Source of the DNA: Ilex aquifolium
Lineage: Eukaryota; Streptophyta; Magnoliopsida; Aquifoliales; Aquifoliaceae
Assembly: GCA_951799425.1 (NCBI GenBank)
Contig: OX637394.1
Coordinates: 1,933,501 to 1,997,500, forward strand
Reading direction: 5' to 3'
DNA length: 64,000 nt
Shown: one piece after another, positions 27,201 through 35,968 of the stretch
Numbering within the stretch: the first letter of the stretch is position 1
Layout: each line of letters starts with the position of its first letter
Program-made: the position numbers and the translations under genes
Notes under the pieces: generated by a model
Seen by the model: the letters and a program-made list of their open reading frames with translations, nothing else
Database searches by the model: none
Told to the model about the DNA's origin: nothing

Positions 27201-28036
27201 AACATCAAATTCAACCCTTCCACCAGAACTTGCAAGTTTTGACTTCTGAACATCAAACTTTCAGATTTGAAGCCCATAATTCAAGGTATAAATTAGGGTC
27301 ACAATACAAATATAAAAACGTAGCTCAAGTTTTTTGTTTTCCTTTTACAATCATGGCAGAAACTCTGAGTATAAAATTGCATGACACAAGCTACTCTCAG
27401 CCTCCAGATATAATAGTATCATTTGGTCCGAAGTGTCAAACTTATATTATAGAAGAATACCTAATGTAAAGTCTCAGGCCAGCTAATGGGGCACAACTTG
27501 CAGAAGGAAATGAAAGGCTGTTGATAATAACACCAAAACTAAGTCTAAACTATTTCAAGGACAAACTCCAAGATTTTCAAATACAGTGAAGAGACATGAA
27601 AATGTATTTCTCATTAAGTTTGTAGATTAATTAAACAATATGTGTGCTCATTTAAACCCAATTTCTTCCTGCTTACAAAGTGGACATCTCAGAAAAAACA
27701 CAAAAAACAAATAGAAAAATACTAACAATGGCATCACACAAATGCAACTTCCTCATATTAGAGCAAAAGCAGAGATGGTGTCAAACAACTCCCAAGATGT
27801 TCACAACACATACTACTGTATGTGAGAACATGCTAATCTGCCCATAAATCACACTTCTTTATGACCATTTCATCAATTCAAGATGATCTTGTGAGAACAT
27901 TACAATGAAATAAATCGAACAGGGGGCAAAAAGGAAAAAGAAAAAAGAAAAAAACCAGTATGACAGATGGAGGATTTGAATTCGTACCTGTCAAAAGTAG
28001 CAAAGGCAATATAAAGCCACCAAGAAAACTCCCCAT
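236..28036 (-). CDS. PIEZO: Plant PIEZO mechanosensitive ion channel, 5' 17 exons (3' end outside window)
   Basis: PIEZO proteins form large trimeric membrane channels that pass cations on membrane tension. Exons, 5' to 3': 27988-28036, 25954-26034, 23446-23605, 23157-23314, 19021-19177, 18701-18887, 14823-14938, 12611-12695, 11596-11808, 11327-11504, 7139-7267, 6803-6976, 6426-6659, 4480-6030, 1447-3950, 734-1129, 236-394. Phases join without a frame break and give 2177 residues; Arabidopsis PIEZO is about 2460, so roughly 300 C-terminal residues (cap and pore end) lie left of position 1. The start is the ATG at 28036, opening MGSFLGGFILPLLLL, as in plant homologues. Hydrophobic helices run throughout. 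A charged coiled-coil stretch (EQIGAIVREQEKKAAW) and a Ser/acidic linker lie in the 2504-bp exon. Recognisable family blocks include FMENMFNLFG-like, CHDCWRN, GTLEYDILHLGYL and SLTMYDWLK. Two exons of 1.55 and 2.5 kb contrast with many small 5' exons separated by transposon-filled introns up to 4 kb. Exon 2 ends at a GC donor. Identity is secure; exact ends of small exons are inferred from splice sites. Confidence 0.96.
6031..6425 (-). other. PIEZO intron 13 with AAC/AAT-rich low-complexity tract
   Basis: This intron lies between the 234-bp exon and the 1551-bp exon. Positions about 6070-6145 are a degenerate run of ACAATAACA-like units on the plus strand. It is open in one minus-strand frame and would encode an Ile/Val-rich peptide, but plant PIEZO homologues have no matching segment and clean splice sites bound it. 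I read it as intron. Confidence 0.6.
7647..7895. mobile_element. 249-bp MITE in PIEZO intron 10, hAT-like
   Basis: The ends are perfect 11-bp inverted repeats, CTATGAAGCAC and GTGCTTCATAG. They are flanked by an 8-bp near-perfect target duplication, ATGCAAAT on the left and ATGCAAGT on the right. The interior holds many copies of GATAC/GTATC in both orientations. An 8-bp duplication is typical of hAT transposons. There is no coding capacity, so it is non-autonomous. Confidence 0.75.
8345..10893. mobile_element. Solo LTR (2549 bp) of a retrotransposon, probably Ty3/gypsy
   Basis: The element begins TGTAACACCCG and ends GGGGTGTGACA, so it has the TG...CA ends and complementary CACCC/GGGTG edges of an LTR. 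It is flanked by CCCGT (8340-8344) and CCCGC (10894-10898), a 5-bp target duplication with one mismatch. No gag or pol reading frame, primer-binding site or second LTR is present. This is what recombination between two LTRs leaves behind. The TATA-like CTTAAATAGG near 8810 and AATAAA at 10611 suggest plus orientation, antisense to PIEZO. TGTAACACCC ends with LTRs above 2 kb are usual in Tekay/Del-type gypsy elements; that assignment is inference. Confidence 0.72.
8992..9011. repeat. (TG)10 microsatellite inside the solo LTR
   Basis: Ten uninterrupted TG dinucleotides. Confidence 0.95.
12850..12932 (+). repeat. 21-bp direct repeat pair in PIEZO intron 8
   Basis: A 21-bp sequence containing GTAGAGATACTAACAGAAC occurs at about 12850-12870 and again at 12912-12932. 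It is a short local duplication in the intron between exons 8 and 9 side or just above exon 8, with no coding signal. Confidence 0.7.
15150..15465. mobile_element. Palindromic MITE, family of TTTCG-rich elements, copy 1
   Basis: Left end AGGATCAAAATTTTGTTTCG and the right end, read in reverse complement as AAGAATCAAAATTTCGTTTC, are inverted repeats. The interior is packed with TTTCGAAA/TTTCAA units. Related copies lie at 29999-30305 (reversed) and 32877-33130. No target duplication is clear, so the ends are approximate. Confidence 0.65.
16080..16392 (+). mobile_element. 5'-truncated L1-type LINE remnant with 19-bp target duplication
   Basis: The segment is flanked by GATAAGCCCCTATTATTTC (16061-16079) and GATAAGTCCCTATTATTTC (16393-16411), a 19-bp duplication with one mismatch. 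It ends in a short A-run just before the right copy. The translated plus strand contains LIWVIWRERN and, one frame over, WIFEDKRKL. Both belong to the C-terminal end of plant L1 reverse transcriptase polyproteins. The frame slip and truncation make it dead. AATAAAA lies close to the 3' end. It sits antisense in PIEZO intron 6. Confidence 0.82.
16512..17867. mobile_element. 1.36-kb DNA element with ACTCGGCCGAGTC-type subterminal repeats
   Basis: Left end GGTTCAGAGTATCGG and the right end, in reverse complement GGTTCAAAGTCGCGGTATCGG, are imperfect inverted repeats. Both ends carry clusters of TATCGG, CGACTCGG and CCGAGTC over 150-200 bp, unlike the surrounding AT-rich intron. Interior frames are short and show no transposase. 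The superfamily is not determined because the target duplication is unclear. Confidence 0.55.
19646..19965 (-). mobile_element. TRIM-like miniature LTR retroelement fragment
   Basis: On the minus strand a sequence ending TTTTAACA (19890) is followed at once by TGGTATCGGGGC (19889-19878). That is close to the TGGTATCAGAGC primer-binding site used with initiator tRNA-Met. After only about 136 bp comes a second copy of the repeat, TGTTAGAGC...TTTAACA (19753-19646, 108 bp). Both copies share CTCATTGCCAATTGGTTTTA. The upstream repeat is recognisable only to about 19965, so it is truncated. Tiny terminal repeats, this binding site and no coding interior are the marks of a TRIM. Confidence 0.68.
20735..22726. 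mobile_element. Outer DNA element with GATTCG-rich inverted ends, interrupted by a nested insertion
   Basis: The left edge GTTATCAAAATCGTACGATT and the right edge, in reverse complement GTTGTCAAATTGCGATTCGT, are imperfect inverted repeats. About 130 bp at the left and 110 bp at the right are dense in (A)TCG(TA)CGATTC-like units. The 1055-bp element at 20977-22031 lies within it. No transposase frame is seen. Confidence 0.58.
20977..22031. mobile_element. Nested non-autonomous DNA transposon, GGCCTGTTTGGTTTG ends
   Basis: It begins GGCCTGTTTGGTTTGC and ends CAAACCAAACACGCC, inverted repeats with one or two mismatches. CTCGG (20972-20976 and 22032-22036) is duplicated on both sides. The subterminal regions are rich in TTTTTGAAAA units. 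The right half of a related copy is seen at 52804-53207. The interior has GA-rich stretches but no transposase. A 5-bp duplication is unusual for such ends, so the superfamily is left open. Confidence 0.65.
26440..26890 (+). pseudogene. Degraded LINE-type reverse transcriptase tail
   Basis: Conceptual plus-strand translation, with several stops and frame slips, gives LKGKFFKTTIR, then YVCETKGVAPIGDI, then GGW, then a DR...IHV...K-stop-LG-like end. This is the order of motifs in the C-terminal tail of plant L1-like reverse transcriptases. No intact frame exists. It lies in PIEZO intron 1, antisense to the gene. No target duplication was identified. Confidence 0.55.
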
Positions 28037-28830
28037 AATTCAGCTCTTTCTTGTCAAGAAGATGAATTCAATTCGATTCCATTACTTCTGACACTAACGC
28101 CAAAAATCCAGTATTGGGTTTTCGATTTCCAAGGCAATGACGATAACCCATTATCAAAAATATGCAAGATATCCTTCAAGAACTAAAATCATGATCAGAA
28201 AATAATATTAAAGAAATTCAAAAACCCCCAGCGGGTTCTTTTCTTTCACTTATTCTTAAAAAGGGTTTTTCTAAAATTAGTGTGTGGATAAAGAAGAAAC
28301 GGAGATATGTGTAACTGCCAGTCAGAACTGAAAGTCACGAACCTGTATGTTGGTGTGTGCCAGATTTGGACGGAAGTATAGAAGATTTAGGATAAAAACA
28401 TGCTAATCCGCCCATAATTCACACTTCTTTATGACAATTTCTTCAATTCAAGGTGATCTTGTAAGAACAGTTCAAATTAAAGAAATAAAGAAACGAAAGA
28501 AAGAAAGCAGTATGACACATGGAATTTTAATTCATACCCCCAGCGGGTTCTTTTCTTTCCATTCTTCAAAATCTAGTAATGGGTTTTCGATTCGAAGAAA
28601 ATTCCAACAATCCAATGTTGATCAGACCATAATATTAGCAAAAAAAAGTCAAGAACACCACAGCGGGTTCTTCTTATTCAATTCTTCTTCAAAAAAGGGT
28701 TATCTAAAATTAGTGTGTTTGAATAGAAACGAAAACAGAAATATGTGCAACAGCCAGTCAGAACTCAAAATCACTGAAGTGTGTATGGGTCTGTGCTAAT
28801 AATGGTCGGCAAAGCATCGAAGATTTAGGA
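27829..28830. repeat. Tandem duplication of the PIEZO 5' region, two divergent copies
   Basis: Copy A (about 27829-28395) and copy B (about 28398-28830) share, in the same order, ACATGCTAATC, CCCATAA, CACACTTCTTTATGAC, TTCAATTCAAG, the CAGCGGGTTCTT block, TCTAAAATTAGTGTG, AACAGCCAGTCAGAACT-like and GAAGATTTAGGA blocks. Copy A contains PIEZO exon 1 (27988-28036). Copy B jumps from its CATACC block to a CAGCGGGTTCTT block and lacks the exon, and it carries an extra copy of that block. Copy A spans the start codon, 5' untranslated region and proximal promoter; copy B now lies upstream. Confidence 0.8.
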
Positions 28831-29039
28831 CGATTTGTGTTGGTTTAACTACATGCTCTGTATATGTATGAATCATCAGTTTGATCCGAAGGTTTTAGGA
28901 AAGTATATTCGTATTGGAGCCGGAGCGAGAAGATATGGTGTAAAGCAGCTATTTGGACCAATGAGTTTTTTTTTTACACATGGAAATTCTTTGGATAAAT
29001 TTTATAAATACCCCTTAAACTATGATATTTATTTTAATG

Positions 29040-29275
29040 CCCCTTAAACTTTTATTTATCTCAATTTATCCCTTGAACTGTGTAATTAGTTTTAAAGGAC
29101 ACCTTTTGTTAATTTTATAAGTTAAATTACATAAATTCAAATCTCCAACCAACACTCATGTGCATCTCACGTGTGTTAAATCTGTGTTATTTAATGTTTA
29201 AAATAAACAGAATGTGTCAATTAAAATCAATTATATAGTTCAATGGATAAATTGGGATAAATAAAAATTTAGGGG
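29040..29275. mobile_element. 236-bp MITE with about 60-bp imperfect inverted repeats
   Basis: The left arm starts CCCCTTAAACTTTTATTTAT. The right arm in reverse complement starts CCCCTAAATTTTTATTTATC. Similarity continues through AATTTATCC, TTGAACT and GACAC for about 60 bp. Nothing is coded. A further CCCCTTAAACTATGATATTT copy just left (29010-29030) suggests a second, broken end. Confidence 0.65.
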
Positions 29276-29998
29276 AGAGAGCGAGATAACTTGTTAACAA
29301 AGGTCAAAGAACTGTTCTTTTAGACCAACGATATTCTTTCCACTAACACTAAGTAATTAATACGACATCGCTCAAACGAGTTTTTGTCGGTAGCATTTAT
29401 CAGAATTTACTGTCTATTCAAACTCCGATAATCACAATCATATGCCGACTAATCTCGTCAAAAATAGGTCATTTATATTGGGACTGTGATGTTCATAATA
29501 AGAGATAAATGGTTCATGATCTAACTCCAAAAAATTACAAAAATTCAAACTCAAATATTTGTATTTACAACTTGACCTTATTACTACTTGAGCAACCTTT
29601 ACGTCCAGAATATAAATTTTCATTATATAACTAAGGGTAACTCGTGCCTGAAAATAATATAAGAAATAAGTAATGGATTTTGAGAAGAGAGAAAATTTAA
29701 TATAAATAGTTTTGAGAGGAATGTTGGTGGCCGTTGTTGAATGAATTTATTTAACACTGTCAGATAGATTTATTGAAATCTATTCTATTTTATATTAAAA
29801 ATAGAATTGTTGTTTCCAAGGAAGATATTTTGGAAGAATTATTTTTTAAAAGTTTTGAACAAATATATTCCTATAATAAGTTTAAACTAATACTAGACTA
29901 AAATCATATTTAACCCTTTAACTTTCACCCAACTTTATTTCAGCCCTTACGGTTTTAGTTGTCCGACTTTAACCCCTTCAACCAAGTATCAAACTATT

Positions 29999-30305
29999 AT
30001 TTCGGCGCATTGTTTCGATTACCAATGAAAATATTTTGAAAACATAATAAAAACGGATAAAAAATTTAAGAATTCATTTTTAAAACATTTCAAAGTATTA
30101 GTCTAAATATATTTAAAAATCTTGAAACACCTCGAAACATTTCAAAAATATTCATAAAAACATACTTAAACAATCTTGAAATAACTCAAAACATTAAGAA
30201 ATACCTTGAAACACCTTAAAATATTGGAATTTGATTCAATCAATGATTCGTTTCGATCTCCTTAGAAATGAAGGCGTTTTGAACATTTCAAAACGATATT
30301 TTCAT
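29999..30305. mobile_element. TTTCG-family MITE, copy 2, reversed
   Basis: TTTCGGCGCATTGTTTCGAT at the left matches the reverse complement of the right end of the copy at 15150-15465. ATGATTCGTTTCGATCTCCT near 30240 matches the reverse complement of that copy's left part. The element is the same family in the opposite orientation. Confidence 0.6.
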
Positions 30306-31173
30306 CCATCCCTTAAACTACTTAATCAGATCCAATGCATACCTCTTGTCCAAATTCCACCAGTTTTGCTTAAGAAAAAAGTACATTTTTGTGCTTCTCA
30401 CATGACAATTAATCACACCTATATTCTTCTAATTGGCCCCCATCCAATAGTCCATCCCTCTTTACCACCCCCATCCATACTACCATCACCACCCTCACAT
30501 CACCCAACTCCCATCCTACTTAACGAGATCCAATGCAATTTAATTTGAAAAATGTGGGGATTTAGACACAAAAAAAGTTGCAAGGAGGCAACCAACATAA
30601 AAATCTTATATGGGTATAACTGTAGCAGCTAGACCTGCGAAGGCCGTGTTCTAGAGGGCCTAGACAATGAGAACTACAAGCACTCCCTAAAGACCAAGTG
30701 AGCCATAACGTGATCCACCCAATCTGCTAGAAATATGCTACAAAATTAACCCTGTTTATTAATTTAATCAGAATCATGAGATCAAAATTGACTGATTTAC
30801 TCAAAAAGTGTGAAATTAAATAAGGGATAAAAGCTTTAAAAGATCAGAAAGGAGGAAAAATTGGTTTCCACGTATGTTAGAGGCAAAATAATAGAGAAAT
30901 TAAATAATGAAATTAGCTTTTTTTTATTATTTTGATCAGAAATAATGAAAATAGCTAAAATAAAACTTTAAAGAACCTTTTTTTTTAATTTTTTATTTGG
31001 TGTAAAATATATGACCATGTGTCCTTAAGAAGATCCTCCGAGGTTTCTTCTCTTCCTCACAATCCAACCAACCTCTCTCCTTCCTGTCCTAAAGCTTCTC
31101 TTGGCCAGAATTCAATGGCTGCCATTGCTCTTTTTCCGTAACTTTTCCATTCCAAATGCATAGATAGAGCAGG

Positions 31174-32244
31174 ATGGCCTTCTGGAGCTCCTCTTCTCAT
31201 CCACTCCTTGGCCTCCTGTCTCTCTTCCTTACCTTCCACTTGTTGACCACCACCTTCGCCGCCCCCGTCACCACCACCAGTATCCGCCTCGGCCTCATCC
31301 AAAAGCCCTCCCCAGATGTGCCAGTCTTCCGCGAAGCCCCAGCTTTCCGCAATGGAGAGACATGTGGGTCTCCTTCCACAAACCAAATTCATGTTGCCAT
31401 GACCCTTGATGCCAACTACCTTAGAGGTACCATGGCCGCTGTGTTATCAATTCTACAACACTCAACATGCTCCGAAAACGTCATGTTTCACTTTCTCTGG
31501 ACGAGATTTCAACCCGATACCTTTTCGAGCATCAAGTCCACCTTCCCTTACCTCAAATTCAAGGTGTATCGCTTCAATCCCCGCCGTGTTCGTGGATTAA
31601 TCTCGAAGTCCATTCGCCAAGCTTTGGACCAACCTCTAAACTATGCTCGAATCTATCTTGCAGATATAATACCAACCTATGTCAAACGCATAATCTACCT
31701 CGATTCTGATATTGTCATGGTTGACGATATTGCAAAGCTATGGGCTATTGATTTGGGTGATAAAGTATTGGGTGCACCAGAATATTGTCACGCAAATTTC
31801 ACTCAGTACTTCACCGAAGTTTTCTGGTCCGACCGATCGCTCTCGAGAACGTTTGAAGGTAGAAAACCTTGTTACTTCAACACAGGAGTAATGGTGGTGG
31901 ATGTGGATAAGTGGAGACAAGGAGAATATACAAAGAAGGTTGAAAAATGGATGGTGGTGCAAAAGCACAAGAGGATATACCATTTGGGTTCCTTGCCACC
32001 ATTTTTGCTTGTTTTGGCTGGGAATATAAAAGCTGTTGATCATAGATGGAACCAACATGGTTTGGGTGGTGATAATATTGAAGGAAAATGTAGGAGTTTA
32101 CATCCTGGGCCCATTAGCCTACTCCATTGGAGTGGCAAGGGTAAGCCATGGTTGAGGTTGGACTCAAGAAAACCTTGCACTGTTGATAATCTATGGGCTC
32201 CTTATGATCTCTTTCGCTCATCAAAACATTCTTTTGAAGACTGA
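31174..32244 (+). CDS. Galacturonosyltransferase-like protein (GT8, GATL3/GATL4-like)
   Basis: A 356-residue type II or secreted Golgi enzyme of glycosyltransferase family 8. GATL proteins act in pectin and xylan synthesis; the precise donor and acceptor are unproven for most members. An N-terminal hydrophobic segment (residues 11-30) fits a signal peptide or anchor. The GT8 domain runs from about residue 70 to 345. It has [15 protein letters not shown], the metal-binding [11 protein letters not shown] (Asp177-x-Asp179), [20 protein letters not shown] (291-301) and [11 protein letters not shown] (317-326). One NFT glycosylation site lies at 208-210. It is intronless, as is usual for the GATL subfamily, and of normal length. 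The conserved APVTTTxxRLG and [11 protein letters not shown] start resembles the GATL3/GATL4 clade as I recall it. The ATG at 31174 is the first in frame and precedes the signal segment. It is transcribed divergently from PIEZO. Confidence 0.95.
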   Translation: MAFWSSSSHPLLGLLSLFLTFHLLTTTFAAPVTTTSIRLGLIQKPSPDVPVFREAPAFRNGETCGSPSTNQIHVAMTLDANYLRGTMAAVLSILQHSTCSENVMFHFLWTRFQPDTFSSIKSTFPYLKFKVYRFNPRRVRGLISKSIRQALDQPLNYARIYLADIIPTYVKRIIYLDSDIVMVDDIAKLWAIDLGDKVLGAPEYCHANFTQYFTEVFWSDRSLSRTFEGRKPCYFNTGVMVVDVDKWRQGEYTKKVEKWMVVQKHKRIYHLGSLPPFLLVLAGNIKAVDHRWNQHGLGGDNIEGKCRSLHPGPISLLHWSGKGKPWLRLDSRKPCTVDNLWAPYDLFRSSKHSFED

Positions 32245-33435
32245 AGAAGGAAATGTCAGTAGATTGGGGGGTTTGGAAACTTGAAGAAGAGGATGATTCA
32301 TTGGAAAGCAAAGAGGTGAACGGGTCTTGAAGAAAAAATGAAGTTATATTTGACTCGAAGCTGCTAAAGAGAGAGAAGTATTAACTAACTGAGACCAATT
32401 TAATGGGATGAAAGCATGGAGAAATCTGATAAATATTGAGTTTTGCTGTTTTTGTTTAATCGACATTGTATGATGATGGCGTTATTGTGTAGAGTTATGA
32501 AAATGGTAACTTCTGATTCGTTTGATGTTCCATCAGATCAGATTATCCATGCCCCTCTGATCAAGTTATCTACCTATTAATTAACAAAGTACCAACTAGC
32601 TAGTGTGCTACATATATATCAAGTAAAATCATGCTTTTACCTTTACCTTTAACACTTTTTTGTCTAAATTTTAGTTTTTTAATGTGCTTTTTTTTGTTTC
32701 ATTCCGATGTACCAAAAAAAAAATGTGCTTTTTGAGGACCCTCATTTCTAAATTTGTTGCTCCATTTCGGTTTACATCTATTTTTTTCTATTTTTTTCAT
32801 GGATTATATGTTTAAATAACTTGAGCGAATTTTTGTTTTGCTCTGGAAATAATATCATGGTTTTCCAACATAATCATGGATCAAATTTTGTTTTGAAAGG
32901 CTGAAATGACCGAAATGTTTTTGTTTCTATAATATTAAAAAAAAATCGGTGCTTGAATATCGAAATTCTTATGTTTCAAGGTGTTTTGAAAAATGTTTCT
33001 GAAATAAATTTCTAAATTTTTCCTACATTTACATTGTGTTTATTATGAAATGTTACTCAAAACATTTCTTAAATAATTTTTTTCCCCAAGCTAAGTCACC
33101 GAAATAATATAATGAAACAAAATTCCTTGAGCATAACAGATGATATGTGTGAACAATAGAAGCAATTTGCTTCTAAAATGATTAAGGCTAATCAATTTAC
33201 AAGCCTCTACTTCATCTATCAAAACTAAAATATATGTTGGCAGAGAAGACCATACAATCAAATGTATTCAAACTAAGAAGTTGTGTTATTCGTAATATTG
33301 CCATTTCCAAAAAGCTGCAAGGGGTGAATTCATTACAAACCTACCATATTATAACCTATTTTATTCCAAACCCTTTCAAACCTAAGCATAGAATCACAGG
33401 ATTTTCACCAAGAAACATTACAAATACATACAATG
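32245..33435. other. Intergenic region between convergent GATL-like gene and unknown gene
   Basis: It contains 3' flanking sequence of both genes and one TTTCG-family MITE (32877-33130). I see no further gene. Confidence 0.6.
32877..33130. mobile_element. TTTCG-family MITE, copy 3
   Basis: GGATCAAATTTTGTTTTGAAA at the left and TCACCGAAATAATATAATGA then ACAAAATTCCTTGAG at the right match the two ends of the copy at 15150-15465 in the same orientation. The interior carries TTTCAAGGTGTTTTGAAA units. It is shorter and more diverged. Confidence 0.6.
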
Positions 33436-34134
33436 TTAAGATTGTCTGGGATCAGAGCTGTAACTTTTCTTCATATCTTCCCTCTTCCGGCGTATGAATG
33501 CGTCAGACTTCTCGTTTATATTGGAAATTAGACTCTGAATGGGCCTTCTAGGCTTCGTGTTTGTGCCTTTTTCTGTTTCTATGTTCTTCTCTTTCCTCTC
33601 ATCCTTCTCATCTTCACCATCTTTGATAGTAATTACCGTCTTCTTTGGGTCTCTCCCTCCAACACCAATTGTAGTTGCAGGAGGCTCCATGCCTAGGAGT
33701 ACTAGAGGATCTTTTCCTTTCTCTCTCTTCCTTTCTTCCACACTCTTCTGCAATGGGGTCTGATCACTGATCAAAGTTGAGCCATCTTTGTTTGGAGTCT
33801 TACCGGAAGAATCGATGTTGTGATCAGCTGGAGCCCAAGTCTCGGACCCATTGGTATGCCGAAACTCAATAGTGATTTCAGAGCTTAAATGGTCCTCCGG
33901 CCTCGCCCTAGCCGGTCGGATCACTGTTTCTTTCCCAGTGGAATTGGTGGGCTTCAGGGTTTGGTCTCCATTGCTGGATGAACCTTCAAGAAGCACTTCC
34001 ATTGAGCCGTCGTGAGACGCCAGAGGACCTGCTGTTATGCGTTTTAGGCCTTGAACAAGAAGGCTGTTCATGATGAAGTTGAAGAGCCTGTGGCAGAAGC
34101 CAAGAGGCTGGGAATCACTGTCTTTTTTCTTCAT
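33436..34134 (-). CDS. Unrecognised charged plant protein, 232 aa
   Basis: A single-exon frame. The frame is open further upstream, but the first ATG is at 34134 (AMKKKDSD in the extended frame), so I start there. The first 30 residues contain FCHRLFNFIMNSLLVQGLKR, a short amphipathic or hydrophobic helix. The middle is hydrophilic, Ser/Thr/Lys/Asp-rich and probably disordered. The C-terminus has LISNINEKSDAFIRRKREDM. That final motif looks like the tail of plant proteins with a DUF761-like C-terminus, and it resembles the repeats in the gene at 57212-58255. A TATA-like TTAAATA lies on the minus strand near 34310. No function is claimed. It is a gene because of its length, its amino-acid composition and a paralogous motif elsewhere in the window. 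Confidence 0.72.
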   Translation of the reverse strand: MKKKDSDSQPLGFCHRLFNFIMNSLLVQGLKRITAGPLASHDGSMEVLLEGSSSNGDQTLKPTNSTGKETVIRPARARPEDHLSSEITIEFRHTNGSETWAPADHNIDSSGKTPNKDGSTLISDQTPLQKSVEERKREKGKDPLVLLGMEPPATTIGVGGRDPKKTVITIKDGEDEKDERKEKNIETEKGTNTKPRRPIQSLISNINEKSDAFIRRKREDMKKSYSSDPRQS

Positions 34135-34783
34135 TGCTTGTGCCAAAAACAGCCAAGACAATGAACAAAACTGTGAAAGGTTTGATGGTTTAAATTAGCA
34201 AGTTTTGGATAGTTGTATATGAACAAGTCCCCTTGCACAGTATGATTCGATTCGTGGAAGATGAGGTAACAAAAAGTAAGAATGGGATTTTGCTTGATGT
34301 GAAAGATTAGGTATTTAAGGGTTACTTTTTGGTCTGCTACAACAACTACAAAGTGAATGAGAAGTTAGGGCAAAGTGGGGTCGTTTGACCAATTTAGTTA
34401 AAGTGGTAACAGAACGTAATTATAAACTTGGAAGTTTTGAATTTGAATTTTAATAATTTTTTAAGGTTAGGTAATGAGAGATTTATCTTTCATGAATATT
34501 CTATTATTGGTATGGATAATCTATTTTTGATCAGATCACAAAAGGGATTAATCGAAATAAACGTAAACTGACTCAGACAATCTTGACCATTGAACAAAAA
34601 AAGAACAACAATTTAGCGTTGGCCTCACTTTCTTCTGTGATAACTTGATCTAACTAGAATTGTAAGGGAATCTTTATTATATAGTAATTTTAATTACAAT
34701 ATCAAACTTAGTGTGAATCAATCTTTTCTCTTTTAACCCCAAAGGGTGCTTACTCTCATTGCTTAGCCAGCCTACATGGTTTA

Positions 34784-35968
34784 GAGCAACTCCAAGGAGG
34801 CTATGTAAACTAGCTAGCCAAAATATATTTTTTTATTTCATTATCTACTTTAGCTACCCACTTTTTCAAACTCACTCCAACACCGCTATCTATTTTAGCT
34901 AACTACTTCAACTAACTTCAATTAACTCTTAATTATTAAAATATAAAATACTATGTAGATAATGAAAGCTGGTAAACATGGATCTTCCACTAATAATGAT
35001 CAAAACTCCATGTTTACTGAAGTCCATATGCAAGCTGGTTAGCTCATGATAAGCTGGTTAGTAGATTGACAAGTTATCAAGCATTGAAAATTTTGTTTCA
35101 TAGGAGCAGAGCAGTTCTTGTTTCATAGGAGCCGAGCAATTCTTGTTTCTTTGAGAAAAAAAAAAAATTCAAGTTGGACGTTGTAGAGAATTGTTTTTGC
35201 ACATTTAAATTTTTCTTTAACACCTAATCTCAGGCTGTGAAAGACTGCATATGGCTGTTTGAACAAGAACAAGCATTGGGCTTTAGCAGTGTCTCCACAA
35301 ACATTCGAATGACAGTCATCAAGCTCAAATCCGGAGGACTATGGGTTCATGCACCCATTGAACAACGAACAACAATGAGGTAAACCATAGAAAACAAAAT
35401 CTGACCAGCATTGCCCAATAAAATCAAAACATAGAAAACTAAACTCCCTTGAAAATTACAAACAAATCAGGTAAACCAATACAAACAAATGATCAACAAT
35501 ACAAAAATCACAAATTAGGTAAACCCATCAAACAAATACCCAATCAGGCAAAGCATCAAACAAATACCCATCAATGTATGTCCGTTGGAGCATCAATACC
35601 CATCAAACAAATACCCGGAGATTTTTTGGAGATCTGAATGTATGTATGAAACTCATACATTCAGATCTCCAAAAAATCTGAATGTACGTATGAAACCATA
35701 CCTTGAAGTAGGTGGAGCCTTCGGTGGACTCGGTGGAGCTGTGCTGAATATCGGTGGAGCCTGTGTGCTAAAGGTTGCGATGAAGCTTGTCGATCAGTGA
35801 GAGAGAGAGAGAGGGCAACGAGGGAGAAGCGCTAGCTACATCTACCGAGTGAAAATGGGTTTATCTATTTTAGATAGCCCAGTAGCTAGTCCGTTATAAC
35901 AATATTTTGGGAAGAGGTTATCTAAAATAGCTAAAGGGGTGGGTTTACATAGCCCCTTGGAGTTGCTC
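34784..35968. mobile_element. PIF/Harbinger-like (Tourist-type) non-autonomous element, 1185 bp
   Basis: The inverted repeats are GAGCAACTCCAAGGAGGCTA at the left and, in reverse complement, GAGCAACTCCAAGGGGCTAT at the right, continuing through GTAAAC. TTA is duplicated on both sides (34781-34783 and 35969-35971), as PIF/Harbinger insertions do. The interior has CATCAAACAAATACCC repeats, GGTGGAGC repeats and a long hairpin at 35619-35679. No transposase is encoded. Confidence 0.8.
35619..35679. repeat. Perfect hairpin, 26-bp arms and 9-base loop
   Basis: The arms at 35619-35644 and 35654-35679 are exact inverted repeats containing GGAGATCTGAATGTATG. The loop is TATGAAACT. It lies inside the PIF/Harbinger-like element. 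Confidence 0.9.

Larger units (their letters stand above)
28831..31173. other. Intergenic region between divergent PIEZO and GATL-like genes
   Basis: No gene is supported. It holds two MITE-like elements (29040-29275, 29999-30305) and AT-rich sequence. The last 150 bp before the GATL start is CT-rich, with an AAATATATGA TATA-like sequence near 31005. Confidence 0.6.

Noticed and set aside
31057-31392. 111-codon minus-strand frame over the start of the GATL-like gene
   Set aside because: It is antisense to a well-supported coding exon and has the Gly/Glu-rich composition of a shadow frame.
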